A DNA stretch of 64,000 nt from Bacteroidetes bacterium 43-16 (GTDB lineage Bacteria > Bacteroidota > Bacteroidia > Chitinophagales > Chitinophagaceae), in NCBI GenBank assembly GCA_001897525.1, contig MKTB01000017.1, positions 390,869 to 454,868 of the forward strand. Reading direction: 5' to 3'. The notes beneath the pieces are model-generated. The model saw nothing but the letters and a program-made list of their open reading frames with translations. It was not told the DNA's origin and searched no databases. Within the stretch, counting starts at the first letter, position 1, and every line of letters starts with the position of its first letter. Position numbers and translations under genes: made by a program. Shown here piece by piece: positions 16,602-24,922 of the stretch.

Positions 16602-16928
16602 CTAAATCAATTCTTCCGGGGACCAAAAATGTTGCTCAAAATTGACGATTTTATCATTTTTGACCAGCACACCTTCTGCCAGTAGCAATTCCTGCATCCG
16701 GGTAGGGGTTTCAAAATGCATTTTTCCGGTGAGACGGCCCTGGCTGTTGACCACGCGATGGGCCGGAAGATCTTTAATGTTATGAGAGGCGGACATGGCT
16801 CTGCCTACTATCCTGGCGGTAATTCCCGGGCCGGAATACCGGGCAATAACGCCATAGCTGCATACCCGGCCCTCGGGAATAAGCAGGACGATCTCAAAAA
16901 TGGCCAGGTATTGGGGAAGTGTATCCAT
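16602..16928 (-). CDS. Alkyltransferase-like protein (ATL, MGMT fold)
   Basis: The 108-residue protein matches the DNA-binding domain of O6-alkylguanine-DNA alkyltransferases: P-E-G-R-V-C-S-Y-G (18-26), the helix-turn-helix region, and the active-site loop. The loop reads L-P-A-H-R-V-V-N-S-Q-G (54-64), with Ala56 where MGMT has the acceptor Cys. ATL proteins bind O6-alkylguanine without repairing it and pass the lesion to nucleotide excision repair. It is separated by 17 bp from the membrane-protein gene upstream on the same strand. Confidence 0.88.
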   Translation of the reverse strand: MDTLPQYLAIFEIVLLIPEGRVCSYGVIARYSGPGITARIVGRAMSASHNIKDLPAHRVVNSQGRLTGKMHFETPTRMQELLLAEGVLVKNDKIVNFEQHFWSPEELI

Positions 16929-16945
16929 GCAATGAACTTTTATGC

Positions 16946-17308
16946 TTATAGAATAATTTCAAATTTAAGATTAAGTAAAGAGAGCAGCATGGAATAAATA
17001 ATGGCAAGGGATAGATAAAGCAAGAGGAAGTTTTGGGGGTAGATACTTCTAATGACTTTTATCAAAACGAGGAAGATGAGGGTAATGCTGCTGAGCAACA
17101 GGGAACTGAGGGTCAGCAGCGCCAGGAGCAATCCTTTGTTTTTGAGGCTATACAGTGCCGGGGCAAGATTGATCACCAGCACCAGCAGCAGCAAGCTGGA
17201 GATCAATAAATATTCTGCCCAACGACTCCGGCGCTTATTGTTGCGCTTCCCGGGATCTATCTGTATACTGGCGCTATCCAATATAGCTTCAATTATTGCA
17301 CGCCACAT
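16946..17308 (-). CDS. Small multi-pass membrane protein
   Basis: The family is not recognised. The 120-residue protein has a short N-terminal amphipathic part with a basic patch (K-R-N-N-K-R-R-S-R, about 21-29) and three hydrophobic helices (about 31-53, 58-84 and 93-115), extremely rich in Leu, Ile and Ser. The basic patch before the first helix predicts a cytoplasmic N-terminus. It lies between the ketosynthase-like gene and the ATL gene on the same strand, with gaps of 40 and 17 bp, so it may belong to either unit. Confidence 0.6.
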   Translation of the reverse strand: MWRAIIEAILDSASIQIDPGKRNNKRRSRWAEYLLISSLLLLVLVINLAPALYSLKNKGLLLALLTLSSLLLSSITLIFLVLIKVIRSIYPQNFLLLYLSLAIIYSMLLSLLNLKFEIIL

Positions 17309-17348
17309 AAAGGGAAAAATAACTTTATTTTTTATAATGGTCTGTGGC

Positions 17349-17903
17349 CTATGTGCCTGCTTCCACCCAGCTCAATTCTGCCCGTATATCCTCTTGGTAG
17401 GCATTCACAAAACCTGTGATACAGGCCTCTGTATTGCCTTTAGCGAAAAGGCTGTGGAGGTAAGCTTCGGTCATTTTTTCATCCTGCGCTTCGGCTACCC
17501 AGACCATTTGCTCGCCTTTAAAGCCATTCCGGATGCAGATCTCCCCGGCAACAATATTGGGCAGGGTGTATACAAACAGGGCAGGAGAAGGGATATCCTT
17601 CATGGATGCTTCAAACTTTTCATCGATCTCGCGACAACCATCTGCTGTGGTCAGTAAGAGGGCTACCTTGTTTTTATTTACAGGTTCGCCCACCACCTGC
17701 ATCAGTAGTTCGGTAGCTATAAATCCCAGCTTGGAGATGCGGTCCATCTTGAAAAATTTGGGATAGCTGAGCCCCAGGTTTCGGTAGAGCTGTGCCGGGA
17801 TCTCGGCTGCAGGCAGGGCACTAAAATCGTATAAGTGCTGCCCGTCTCTCACAACTCCGGCAGCACTTATTTGTATGCTATGTTTTTTCAGCAGGGTTGT
17901 CAT
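17349..17903 (-). CDS. Truncated ketosynthase-like protein without catalytic Cys
   Basis: The 184-residue protein resembles only the N-terminal half of a beta-ketoacyl synthase: F-F-K-M-D-R-I-S-K-L-G (50-60), L-L-L-T-T-A-D-G (82-89) and S-P-A-L-F-V-Y-T-L-P-N-I-V-A-G-E-I-C-I-R (106-125). After that point a normal ketosynthase would have the nucleophile in a T-A-C-S/A segment; here the sequence reads W-V-A-E-A-Q-D-E (135-142) with no cysteine. Small proteins of this kind occur in flexirubin/aryl-polyene loci of Bacteroidota. It overlaps the oxidoreductase stop by one base (TGATG). A chain-length-factor-like or scaffold role is inference. Confidence 0.75.
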   Translation of the reverse strand: MTTLLKKHSIQISAAGVVRDGQHLYDFSALPAAEIPAQLYRNLGLSYPKFFKMDRISKLGFIATELLMQVVGEPVNKNKVALLLTTADGCREIDEKFEASMKDIPSPALFVYTLPNIVAGEICIRNGFKGEQMVWVAEAQDEKMTEAYLHSLFAKGNTEACITGFVNAYQEDIRAELSWVEAGT

Positions 17904-19138
17904 CAGGATTGCTCGCGTTCTAAAAATTTGATCAGGGAAGTAATGGCTTTCTGATGGTTTTTGACAAAAGGATTGCTATCGTCCCATACATAACCGGCCA
18001 ATACGGAACAGATCTGGGATTTGATCAAAGGATCTTTATACTCGGCAAAAAAGATCTTGTACAGATCGCCGGTGTACCAGGCCTTTACGTAGGTGCGGAA
18101 GACATCAACACCCTGTTCCATAAATTTCATATAATCGTTTTCCCAGTCTACCTGTTCTCCCTGTAAGTGTTTGACCACAAGGTGGGCTGCTTTCTGGGAA
18201 GATACCGTTGCCAGGGTAACGCCGGAGGAGAAAATAGGATCTAAAAACTCTGTCACATTCCCGGTGAGCACATAACCTTTACCATAGAAGCTGCTGGAAG
18301 TAGCGCTCCAGCCCTGCAAGATCCGGGGCTCAAATTTCATCGCGGCATCTTTGAAGCGATAGGCCGTATTAGGATCGTTTTCTAAAAGTCTCAGGTATTT
18401 TGCCCGGATGTCTTCATCGCTGCCAAAGGGTTCAAAGTAGGAAGGATCTGCCACAAAACCTACAGAGGTAATGCCGGTAGAGAAAGGAATGGTCCAGATC
18501 CAGCAATCGGTATCCTGTGCATAGACCACGATGCGGTTAGGCTCCACCATTTCCATGCGTTTAGGGTCTTCCATATGGCAGAAAATGGTTTTACGGGTAG
18601 GTAGTCCAGGAGGCATTTCCAGGTTAAACAGCCTTGGGATGACACGTCCATAACCACTGCCGTCCACGATAAATTTTGCGTGTACCTGCCAGGTTTCACC
18701 GTTTTCTTTTTGGATCGTAGAGATGCTGCTGCCGTCTTCATTCATTTCAATAGCCGTCAGCTCACTCAGGTAATGAACGGGAATGCCCATGCGTTCACAT
18801 TCATTGGCCAGGGTCATATCAAAGTCTGCACGCGGCATTTGCCAGGCATAGTTGTAGCCTTTCGCATGCTGATCGGCAAAGGTGAAGTCGCAGACCTTAT
18901 CGCCCAGTACAAATTTTGCGCCCCATTTTTCCTGGAAGCCCTGTGCCTGCAAGGCGGGCAGGAATCCGGCTTCTTCCATACCTTCCAGGCAGCGCGGCAG
19001 GAGGCTTTCCCCGATTACGAATCTTGGAAATTGTGTTTTTTCCACTATCTCCACATTAAATCCTGCTTTTTTTATAATAGCGGCCGCTACAGTTCCTGCC
19101 GGGCCGGCTCCGATTACCAAAACATCTGTATGCTTCAT
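17903..19138 (-). CDS. FAD-dependent oxidoreductase, tryptophan-halogenase/GGR-like
   Basis: The 411-residue flavoprotein begins with a Rossmann motif V-I-G-A-G-P-A-G (8-15), continues with F-P-R-F-V-I-G-E-S-L-L-P-R (37-49), typical of halogenase/geranylgeranyl-reductase-like monooxygenases, and has a second FAD segment (G-N-V-T-E-F-L-D-P-I-F-S-S-G-V). The W-x-W-x-I-P pattern of true tryptophan halogenases is only partly present (C-W-I-W-T-I-P, without the G-W). Homologues sit in flexirubin-type pigment clusters. It is the middle gene of a three-gene unit: 37 bp after the methyltransferase gene and coupled to the ketosynthase-like gene. The substrate is unknown. Confidence 0.8.
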   Translation of the reverse strand: MKHTDVLVIGAGPAGTVAAAIIKKAGFNVEIVEKTQFPRFVIGESLLPRCLEGMEEAGFLPALQAQGFQEKWGAKFVLGDKVCDFTFADQHAKGYNYAWQMPRADFDMTLANECERMGIPVHYLSELTAIEMNEDGSSISTIQKENGETWQVHAKFIVDGSGYGRVIPRLFNLEMPPGLPTRKTIFCHMEDPKRMEMVEPNRIVVYAQDTDCWIWTIPFSTGITSVGFVADPSYFEPFGSDEDIRAKYLRLLENDPNTAYRFKDAAMKFEPRILQGWSATSSSFYGKGYVLTGNVTEFLDPIFSSGVTLATVSSQKAAHLVVKHLQGEQVDWENDYMKFMEQGVDVFRTYVKAWYTGDLYKIFFAEYKDPLIKSQICSVLAGYVWDDSNPFVKNHQKAITSLIKFLEREQS

Positions 19139-19175
19139 GTCTACCTCTTAATCTTTATTATTAACTGGAAACCTC

Positions 19176-20237
19176 TTATTTTTTCTGAATCTCTAAAATG
19201 GTATGGCTTAATCCTATATTGTCGTATTCTTTTATGATTTTGAACCCTGCCTCATCAATGAGTTTATAGAACACAGCACTGTCATACATCTGGCTATTGC
19301 CGTTGGCCATGGTCGTGAAATATAAAGAGGTCATTTGCAGGGCAAAGGCCGATGTTTCAAACTTCTGGCGGTCCCAGAAGGTTTCATTGATGAAAATTTT
19401 GGTGTCTGCTGTAGCTACGGCATGGCATTTTTTCAAAATGCTTACAATTTCAGCATCGGCAAAGCAATCCAGGAACTGGCTCATCCAGATGATGTCATAG
19501 CCTTCCGGCAGCTTGAGGCTATTGTCCAGTACGTTGTGATTGTAGTAAGACACTCTGCCTTTGAAGCCTGCAGCATCAATGTTTTTTTCTGCCATAGCCA
19601 GTTGTCCCGGCAGGTCTACAATACCCATGTGCACTTCAGGATTGTATTGCAAAGCCTGTAAGGACCATTTGCCGGTGTTGCCACCGATATCAAGGATCTT
19701 TTTGGGACCGGACTCAAATACTATTTTCAGTGCGGTCTCAAAGGTATTGTCGGAATAAAAATGATCGAAATTCAACCAGCTAGTTTTTGCCGGTTCGGGC
19801 ATTACGGAGAGTCCTTCATATAAAGTACTCCAGTCTCCCAGGGTCTTAAGGCCATAAGGTTTGCCGTCTCTGAGGCAGTCCTCCATAGTATCGGCTCCTG
19901 GCTCACATACATCTCTCATAAACTCATAGTTCACCCGGGTCATTTCGTTTTTAAGGATAAAATAACCTGTTTTGGCCAGGAAATATTTATCTTCTTTGCG
20001 GTAGACCAGGCCAATGCCCAATCCTGCTTCCAGCAATACTCTTAATGCATATTCAGACATTGGTGTATTGGGCCGCAGCTCGTTCATGCTGATGCCCTTG
20101 GTACCGCTCTTATCGATCTGTGGTAATATATCTTTTTCAATTAACAGTTTAGAAGCCTCCCAAACGTATGGTGCAAAAGCGATCAGGTGCGCTCTATCCA
20201 TGGCCTCAAGGGCTTTTAAAGTATCTTTTTCAAACAT
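19176..20237 (-). CDS. SAM-dependent O-methyltransferase, plant-type/AOMT-like
   Basis: The 353-residue protein is a class I methyltransferase with an N-terminal dimerisation/winged-helix domain (about 15-95) and a Rossmann domain with I-L-D-I-G-G-N-T-G-K-W (181-191), I-V-D-L-P-G-Q and D-I-I-W-M-S-Q-F-L-D, the layout of acetylserotonin or hydroxyneurosporene O-methyltransferases. It probably methylates a hydroxyl on an aromatic or polyene product made with the two downstream genes. The ATG at 20237 is chosen because the -7 box lies at 20302-20309, inside any longer reading frame. It heads the three-gene unit and is divergent from the biotin-carrier gene. Confidence 0.8.
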   Translation of the reverse strand: MFEKDTLKALEAMDRAHLIAFAPYVWEASKLLIEKDILPQIDKSGTKGISMNELRPNTPMSEYALRVLLEAGLGIGLVYRKEDKYFLAKTGYFILKNEMTRVNYEFMRDVCEPGADTMEDCLRDGKPYGLKTLGDWSTLYEGLSVMPEPAKTSWLNFDHFYSDNTFETALKIVFESGPKKILDIGGNTGKWSLQALQYNPEVHMGIVDLPGQLAMAEKNIDAAGFKGRVSYYNHNVLDNSLKLPEGYDIIWMSQFLDCFADAEIVSILKKCHAVATADTKIFINETFWDRQKFETSAFALQMTSLYFTTMANGNSQMYDSAVFYKLIDEAGFKIIKEYDNIGLSHTILEIQKK

Positions 20238-20301
20238 AAAGTTTGCTGTGTTTTTAGGGTAATTATTTAAATGAAGGATGAATAGCATCTGTTCCCGTGC
20301 C

Positions 20302-20373
20302 CAAAAGTAATGTTTATCTATAAAATTAAAAAGTAGCGCGCGCAAATGAATATTGATTTTTAATGTAAATTTG
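20302..20373. promoter_or_regulatory. Divergent -7 boxes, methyltransferase and biotin-carrier genes
   Basis: TACTTTTG reads left at 20302-20309 and TAAATTTG reads right at 20366-20373, the latter 20 nt before the biotin-carrier ATG. Clear -33 boxes are not seen. Confidence 0.5.
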
Positions 20374-20393
20374 TCACTTGCAAATAATCTAGG

Positions 20394-20894
20394 ATGTACA
20401 ATATAAAAATAAACGGACAGGACGAGCTTTCTTTAGCTTTGGAAGCAGGACAGATCAATGTGGGTGGTAAAGATTTACAATGGGATATCCAGGCTTTACC
20501 CAATAAGAGTTTCAGTATCATTGCCAATAATAAAAGTTATGTTGCTTTTCTCGAAAATGTGGACCGTGTAAGAAAAACCATGAACCTGAGGATTGAGAAC
20601 AGCCTGTATGCTATAAAGATCCAGGAACCTATAGACCTCTTACTGGAGCAAATGGGACTGGATATTTCCAAAACACAGAAGGTAGAGCCGGTGAAAGCAC
20701 CTATGCCGGGCCTTGTATTAAAAGTAATGGTGACAGAAGGCCAGGTGATCAAGAAAGGAGATCCTGTACTGATCCTGGAAGCCATGAAAATGGAAAATGT
20801 GTTTAAAGCATCTGCTGATGCTACGGTCAAAGCCATTAAGATAGCTGAAGGGCAGGCGGTAGAGAAAGGAGAGATTTTGATTGAACTTGCCTAG
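20394..20894 (+). CDS. Biotin carboxyl carrier protein
   Basis: The 166-residue protein has an N-terminal beta-rich part, a short hinge and a C-terminal biotinyl domain (about 98-166) with the biotinylation motif E-A-M-K-M-E-N, Lys132 being the acceptor, and A-P-M-P-G at 102-106. It resembles carrier subunits of acyl-CoA carboxylases of the propionyl-CoA type rather than AccB of the fatty-acid complex. No carboxyltransferase or biotin carboxylase gene is adjacent, so its partner must be encoded elsewhere. Confidence 0.88.
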   Translation: MYNIKINGQDELSLALEAGQINVGGKDLQWDIQALPNKSFSIIANNKSYVAFLENVDRVRKTMNLRIENSLYAIKIQEPIDLLLEQMGLDISKTQKVEPVKAPMPGLVLKVMVTEGQVIKKGDPVLILEAMKMENVFKASADATVKAIKIAEGQAVEKGEILIELA

Positions 20895-20916
20895 TAATGG
20901 CCTATTACTTACAAAA

Positions 20917-21990
20917 ATGATAAAAAAAACGATACTGGTATGGTTTTGTCTGATCCTGGCCGGGTTTTGTGCTCTCAGCCAGGACCTGAATGATGCAGTG
21001 GTCTATATCCAGAGTGATAAAGAAACCCCGATCTACGTAAAAGTAGAAGGGCGTATGATGGAGCGTTACAGTAAAAACTATGTGGTATTGGGCAACCTGG
21101 CCTCAGGACCGCTCAACCTGGAGATCTTGTTTCAGCAAAACAAATACCCGAATCAGAAATTTATACTGAACATACCTCCCTCCAGCCAGCGCTCCCTGGT
21201 ATTGAAAAAGCTGGACCAGAACAAGTTTGCCTTGTATGACCTGAACTATGGTATTTATTTAAACAATGGCAACCGGCTTGAGGAAGACATTTCCGGCAGT
21301 GATAATGATTACCAGAATACCGTTTTAGCGGCTAATAACAGGACAGAGGAAGCACAACCGCCAAAAGAAACAGCTGCAGCGCAACCGAAGAAGGAAAAGG
21401 TAGTAGCACAAAAAACAAAAAAGGAAAAAAACACGGAAGAATCAATTCCTGAGTTTACAGCAGCTAAAGTAAAGGAAGAAAAGAAGAAGAAAAGCGAAGC
21501 ACTTGAGGTGGCGCAAGCAGTGCCGGAAAATAATGATACGCCAAAACCGGCAAAAAGAAAGCGTGCAGACAGGGAGCAGGAAAAAGAAGCGAAGACAGAG
21601 CAAGAACGTTTCCTGGACTTTGAAATGGACAAGAAAGAAGGCAATACGGGTAATAGTAAAAGTGCCAAAAATACTTCGGCTAACCATAACGGGAAATGCA
21701 CGGAAGCGGCTACAGAAAGCCAGTTTGACAATTTTGCAAGCTTATTGAATGCAACAGAGGATGAAGAGCAAAAGCTGGTCATCGTGCGGAAAAATGCACC
21801 TAAATATTGTTTCAGCACCGACCAGGTGAGGACCATTGCAATGAATTTTGACTCTCAGTCTTCCCGTTATGAAGTGACCCGGGTATTAAAAGCGAAAGTG
21901 GTCGATGCAGAGAATTACCCCAAACTGAGTTCTTTGTTCAACACCAATTATCTGAAAGAACGTTTTAAGAATGAAGTAGTTGATAAATAA
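20917..21990 (+). CDS. Exported DUF4476 protein with charged Lys/Glu/Ala linker
   Basis: The 357-residue protein has a signal peptide (about 1-22), a beta-rich N-terminal domain (about 25-115), a long low-complexity linker of Lys, Glu, Ala and Pro (about 140-255), and a C-terminal DUF4476 domain (about 265-350) with the characteristic helical F-D-N-F and V-R-x-x-A-x-x-Y-C-F-S-T-D-Q-V pattern. The function of DUF4476 is unknown. I use the ATG at 20917 because the earlier TTG at 20881 lies inside the biotin-carrier gene and spoils the signal peptide. It probably forms a unit with that gene (gap 22 bp), and a strong terminator follows. Confidence 0.8.
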   Translation: MIKKTILVWFCLILAGFCALSQDLNDAVVYIQSDKETPIYVKVEGRMMERYSKNYVVLGNLASGPLNLEILFQQNKYPNQKFILNIPPSSQRSLVLKKLDQNKFALYDLNYGIYLNNGNRLEEDISGSDNDYQNTVLAANNRTEEAQPPKETAAAQPKKEKVVAQKTKKEKNTEESIPEFTAAKVKEEKKKKSEALEVAQAVPENNDTPKPAKRKRADREQEKEAKTEQERFLDFEMDKKEGNTGNSKSAKNTSANHNGKCTEAATESQFDNFASLLNATEDEEQKLVIVRKNAPKYCFSTDQVRTIAMNFDSQSSRYEVTRVLKAKVVDAENYPKLSSLFNTNYLKERFKNEVVDK

Positions 21991-22001
21991 AACATTATAA
22001 A

Positions 22002-22035
22002 ATTAAAGGCCCGGTAAAAATACCGGGCCTTTAAT
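22002..22035. terminator. Bidirectional terminator
   Basis: ATTAAAGGCCCGGTA and TACCGGGCCTTTAAT form a perfect 15-bp stem with a four-base loop between convergent genes; A/T flanks allow use on both strands. Confidence 0.9.
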
Positions 22036-22054
22036 TTTGCGTGCTCAAATAGAT

Positions 22055-22564
22055 TTACATCTTAACCATAATAAATTTTAAATTATGTTGTTCTCCCTGG
22101 TATTCTATTTTATAGGTACCCATGATCTGATTTCCATTAAGCGTTCCTTCCATAGACAATAGCATAAATCCGTTACCTACAGTCTGTTGCTCTTTCAAGC
22201 TAAATTGTGTAGCGGAATTCATCACTAAGATAACCTGGCTACCTTCATTCCAAAAGTTAGTCAATTCAAGGTCTGTGAAAGAACCCTGAACAGGTCCTAA
22301 GGTGGTAAAATAAGGTCCGTCTAAGCGACTGCCATTCATCTCATATTCTGTAAGATTCCAGCCACCGCTAAACTTTACCATCCAAAGATCAGTACAATGC
22401 TGTCCGGAATAGCCGGCAGGACACACACAGTTCCCTTTTTCACAATATCCCGCAGCACAGGGAACGCTGGCACATTTTGAATCGGCTTTATCTTTACAGG
22501 ATACCATAAAGATGCTGGAAAGGCATAAAAGCAATGCAGGAATAATACTTAATTTTAATTTCAT
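22055..22564 (-). CDS. Lipoprotein with EGF-like motif
   Basis: The 169-residue protein has a lipobox F-M-V-S-C (C23). Directly after it comes a compact cysteine motif (C31, C36, C41, C46, C48, C57) ending C-P-A-G-Y-S-G-Q-H-C, an EGF-like module, followed by a beta-rich domain of about 105 residues (W-N-L-T-E-Y-E-M-N-G onward) of lipocalin-like appearance. This arrangement is seen in Bacteroidota surface lipoproteins of unknown role. The ATG at 22564 gives a proper lipoprotein signal; the upstream extension does not. topB lies upstream on the same strand. Confidence 0.78.
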   Translation of the reverse strand: MKLKLSIIPALLLCLSSIFMVSCKDKADSKCASVPCAAGYCEKGNCVCPAGYSGQHCTDLWMVKFSGGWNLTEYEMNGSRLDGPYFTTLGPVQGSFTDLELTNFWNEGSQVILVMNSATQFSLKEQQTVGNGFMLLSMEGTLNGNQIMGTYKIEYQGEQHNLKFIMVKM

Positions 22565-22627
22565 GTTTTTAAAGTTTATAATCTGACTGCAAAGTAATGT
22601 TTTTTTTATGTCAAAAACAATTAACAA

Positions 22628-24754
22628 TCAATCTATTATAAGTTGAAATTTATCATCTAAGCTGATCACTCCTTCTTCTATATTTTGCGGATGCTCTTTA
22701 AATCCTTTGATCCTGGCGGTCTTTCCTTTCTGAATTAAGGTCTGCAGTTGCTTCTCATTCAGTTTTTTACCGAAGACCACAAAGGGCACTTTGAAGCCAC
22801 AATTCTGGTAATCGCTGCAACCTACAGCGGTGTTTCCTTTCATCAGTTTGCGCTGTTTACACTTAGGGCAGTCCAGGCTGTTCCAGTCCAAAGGGGTATT
22901 GTCTTTAGGGGCTTTTTCCTTTTTAGGTTTTTCTGTTGCAGCAGGTTTTTCCTCCTGGATGGCAATTACTTTATTCTGGCTGTAGATCACTTTGTGGGTC
23001 AGCGCCACGACCATATCTATCAGTTCCTGTTTGAACTGTTGCGCTTCATATTCCCCCTTTTCAATCTTACGCAATTTAAATTCCCATTCCCCGGTAAGCT
23101 CCGGGCTTTTCAGCAATTCATCTTCTATGGTATCGATGAGGTCGATGCCGGTCTGCGTAGCGATCAGGTTTTTGCGCTTTTTCTCAATGTATTTACGCTT
23201 GAATAAGGTCTCAATGATATTGGCACGTGTGGAAGGACGGCCGATGCCATTGCTCTTCATAAGTTCGCGCAGCTCCTCATCTTCCACCTGCTTACCGGCA
23301 GTTTCCATAGCGCGCAGGATGGTGGCTTCTGTATAGGGTTTGGGGGCCGTGGTCTTTCCCTGGTGGATCAGCGGCTCATGCGGCCCTGACTCTCCGGCTT
23401 TAAATTCAGGTATGTTTTGCTCTTCTTCTTTATTTTTCTCTTTTTCTTCCTCTTCAGTCTTCACATCTTTGGCATAAATGATCTTCCAGCCCGGCTCCAG
23501 TATCTGTTTTCCTGTAGCCTTAAAGGGAATTTCAGCTACTTTGCCTTCTACCAGGGTATTGGAGATTTTACACTCGGGGTAAAAAACGGCGATAAAGCGC
23601 CTGGCGATCAGGTCATAGATCATCTTCTCTTCCCGGTACAGCGAGCCCGGCGGGCAGATCTCGGTGGGGATGATGGCATGGTGATCGGTCACTTTGGTAT
23701 CGTCAAAGACCGCTTTGGATTTGGGAATGGGTGCCTGCAATAGCGGGGCGGTAAATTCCTGGTAATAATACAGGTTTTGCAGAATGCCGGGTATTTTGGG
23801 ATAGAGGCTTTCTGAGAGGTAAGTGGTATCTACGCGCGGGTAGGTAACGTGCTTTTTCTCATATAAACTCTGTACATGTTTCAGGGTATTCTCGGCCGAA
23901 AAACCGAATTTCCGGTTGGCCTCTACCTGTAACCCGGTGAGGTCAAACAGGCGCGGGTTCTTTTCTTTACCTTCTTTTTTCTCAAAAGAAACGATCTCGA
24001 AAGGATGCTGTTTTAAATACTCAAGGCCTTTTTCCGCACGTTCTTTCTGCACCAGGCGATCGATGGCGGCACTAAACAGCACTTCCCGGTAAACGGTTTT
24101 TAATTCCCAATAGTCTGCCGACTGGAAGGCATTGATCTCTTTCTGCCTTTGCACCAGCATGGCAAGGGTTGGAGTCTGCACCCTGCCTATAGATAACACG
24201 GCCTTGTTCTGACCAAATTTTTTGGTAAACAGGCGTGTGGCATTGATGCCCAGCAGCCAGTCGCCAATGGCGCGGGCATTTCCGGCCAGGTATAGATTTT
24301 TATAATCTTCCCCGGGTTTTAAATTATCAAATCCTTCTTTAATGGCTTCTTCTGTAAGCGAAGATATCCAAAGTCGCCTGACGGGTTTATCACAATTGGC
24401 TTTTTGTAGTACCCAGCGTTGTATCAATTCTCCTTCCTGCCCGGCATCCCCGCAGTTGATGACCTCTTCACAGGACTGTACCAGTTTTTCGATGACTTTA
24501 AACTGCTGTTCTACTCCTTTATTAGGGATGAGTTTAAGGCCGAAGCGTTCCGGGATAATGGGCAGATAGCCCAGGTCCCAGTACTTATAGCTGGGGTGAT
24601 AGTCGTGGGGTTCTTTCAGCGTGCAGAGATGTCCGAAGGTCCAGGTGACACAATAGTCATTGCCCTCCAGGTAACCGGAGCGCATTTGGGTAGCGCCCAG
24701 CACTTTGGCAATATCTCTGGCAACGCTTGGCTTTTCGGCAATACAAAGTTTCAT
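22628..24754 (-). CDS. topB: DNA topoisomerase III
   Basis: The 708-residue type IA topoisomerase has an N-terminal TOPRIM domain (K-L-C-I-A-E-K-P-S at 2-10 and the acidic C-G-D-A-G-Q-E-G-E at 101-109), the core with S-I-G-R-V-Q-T-P-T (188-196) and the active-site Tyr305 in V-T-Y-P-R-V-D-T-T-Y-L; most homologues read Y-P-R-T-D-S. The C-terminal end has a four-cysteine zinc-ribbon-like element (C-P-K-C ... C-x5-C) and a TopB-type tail, with a Lys-rich linker before it. It decatenates single-stranded or recombination intermediates. Confidence 0.93.
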   Translation of the reverse strand: MKLCIAEKPSVARDIAKVLGATQMRSGYLEGNDYCVTWTFGHLCTLKEPHDYHPSYKYWDLGYLPIIPERFGLKLIPNKGVEQQFKVIEKLVQSCEEVINCGDAGQEGELIQRWVLQKANCDKPVRRLWISSLTEEAIKEGFDNLKPGEDYKNLYLAGNARAIGDWLLGINATRLFTKKFGQNKAVLSIGRVQTPTLAMLVQRQKEINAFQSADYWELKTVYREVLFSAAIDRLVQKERAEKGLEYLKQHPFEIVSFEKKEGKEKNPRLFDLTGLQVEANRKFGFSAENTLKHVQSLYEKKHVTYPRVDTTYLSESLYPKIPGILQNLYYYQEFTAPLLQAPIPKSKAVFDDTKVTDHHAIIPTEICPPGSLYREEKMIYDLIARRFIAVFYPECKISNTLVEGKVAEIPFKATGKQILEPGWKIIYAKDVKTEEEEKEKNKEEEQNIPEFKAGESGPHEPLIHQGKTTAPKPYTEATILRAMETAGKQVEDEELRELMKSNGIGRPSTRANIIETLFKRKYIEKKRKNLIATQTGIDLIDTIEDELLKSPELTGEWEFKLRKIEKGEYEAQQFKQELIDMVVALTHKVIYSQNKVIAIQEEKPAATEKPKKEKAPKDNTPLDWNSLDCPKCKQRKLMKGNTAVGCSDYQNCGFKVPFVVFGKKLNEKQLQTLIQKGKTARIKGFKEHPQNIEEGVISLDDKFQLIID

Positions 24755-24867
24755 GGTACATTCAACAATAAAGATTCAATGGCCCAAAGCCTTGAATATG
24801 CAGGTTACAAATTTCGGAAAATTTGAGGAGGGAAGCAGGAATAGTTTTCCACGGTTTTTCAAAAAAT

Positions 24868-24903
24868 AAGGCTCTTTATTGTTCTTAGACAATAAAGAGC
24901 CTT
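24868..24903 (-). terminator. Terminator after ridA
   Basis: A perfect 15-bp stem (AAGGCTCTTTATTGT with its complement) around a six-base loop; the minus strand continues ATTTTTTG. Confidence 0.85.
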
Positions 24904-24922
24904 GCTGATATATTAAGCATCA

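Noticed and set aside
16602-16928. Calling the 108-residue MGMT-fold protein an active methyltransferase
   Set aside because: The acceptor cysteine is Ala in the P-A-H-R-V motif, so it is an alkyltransferase-like protein.
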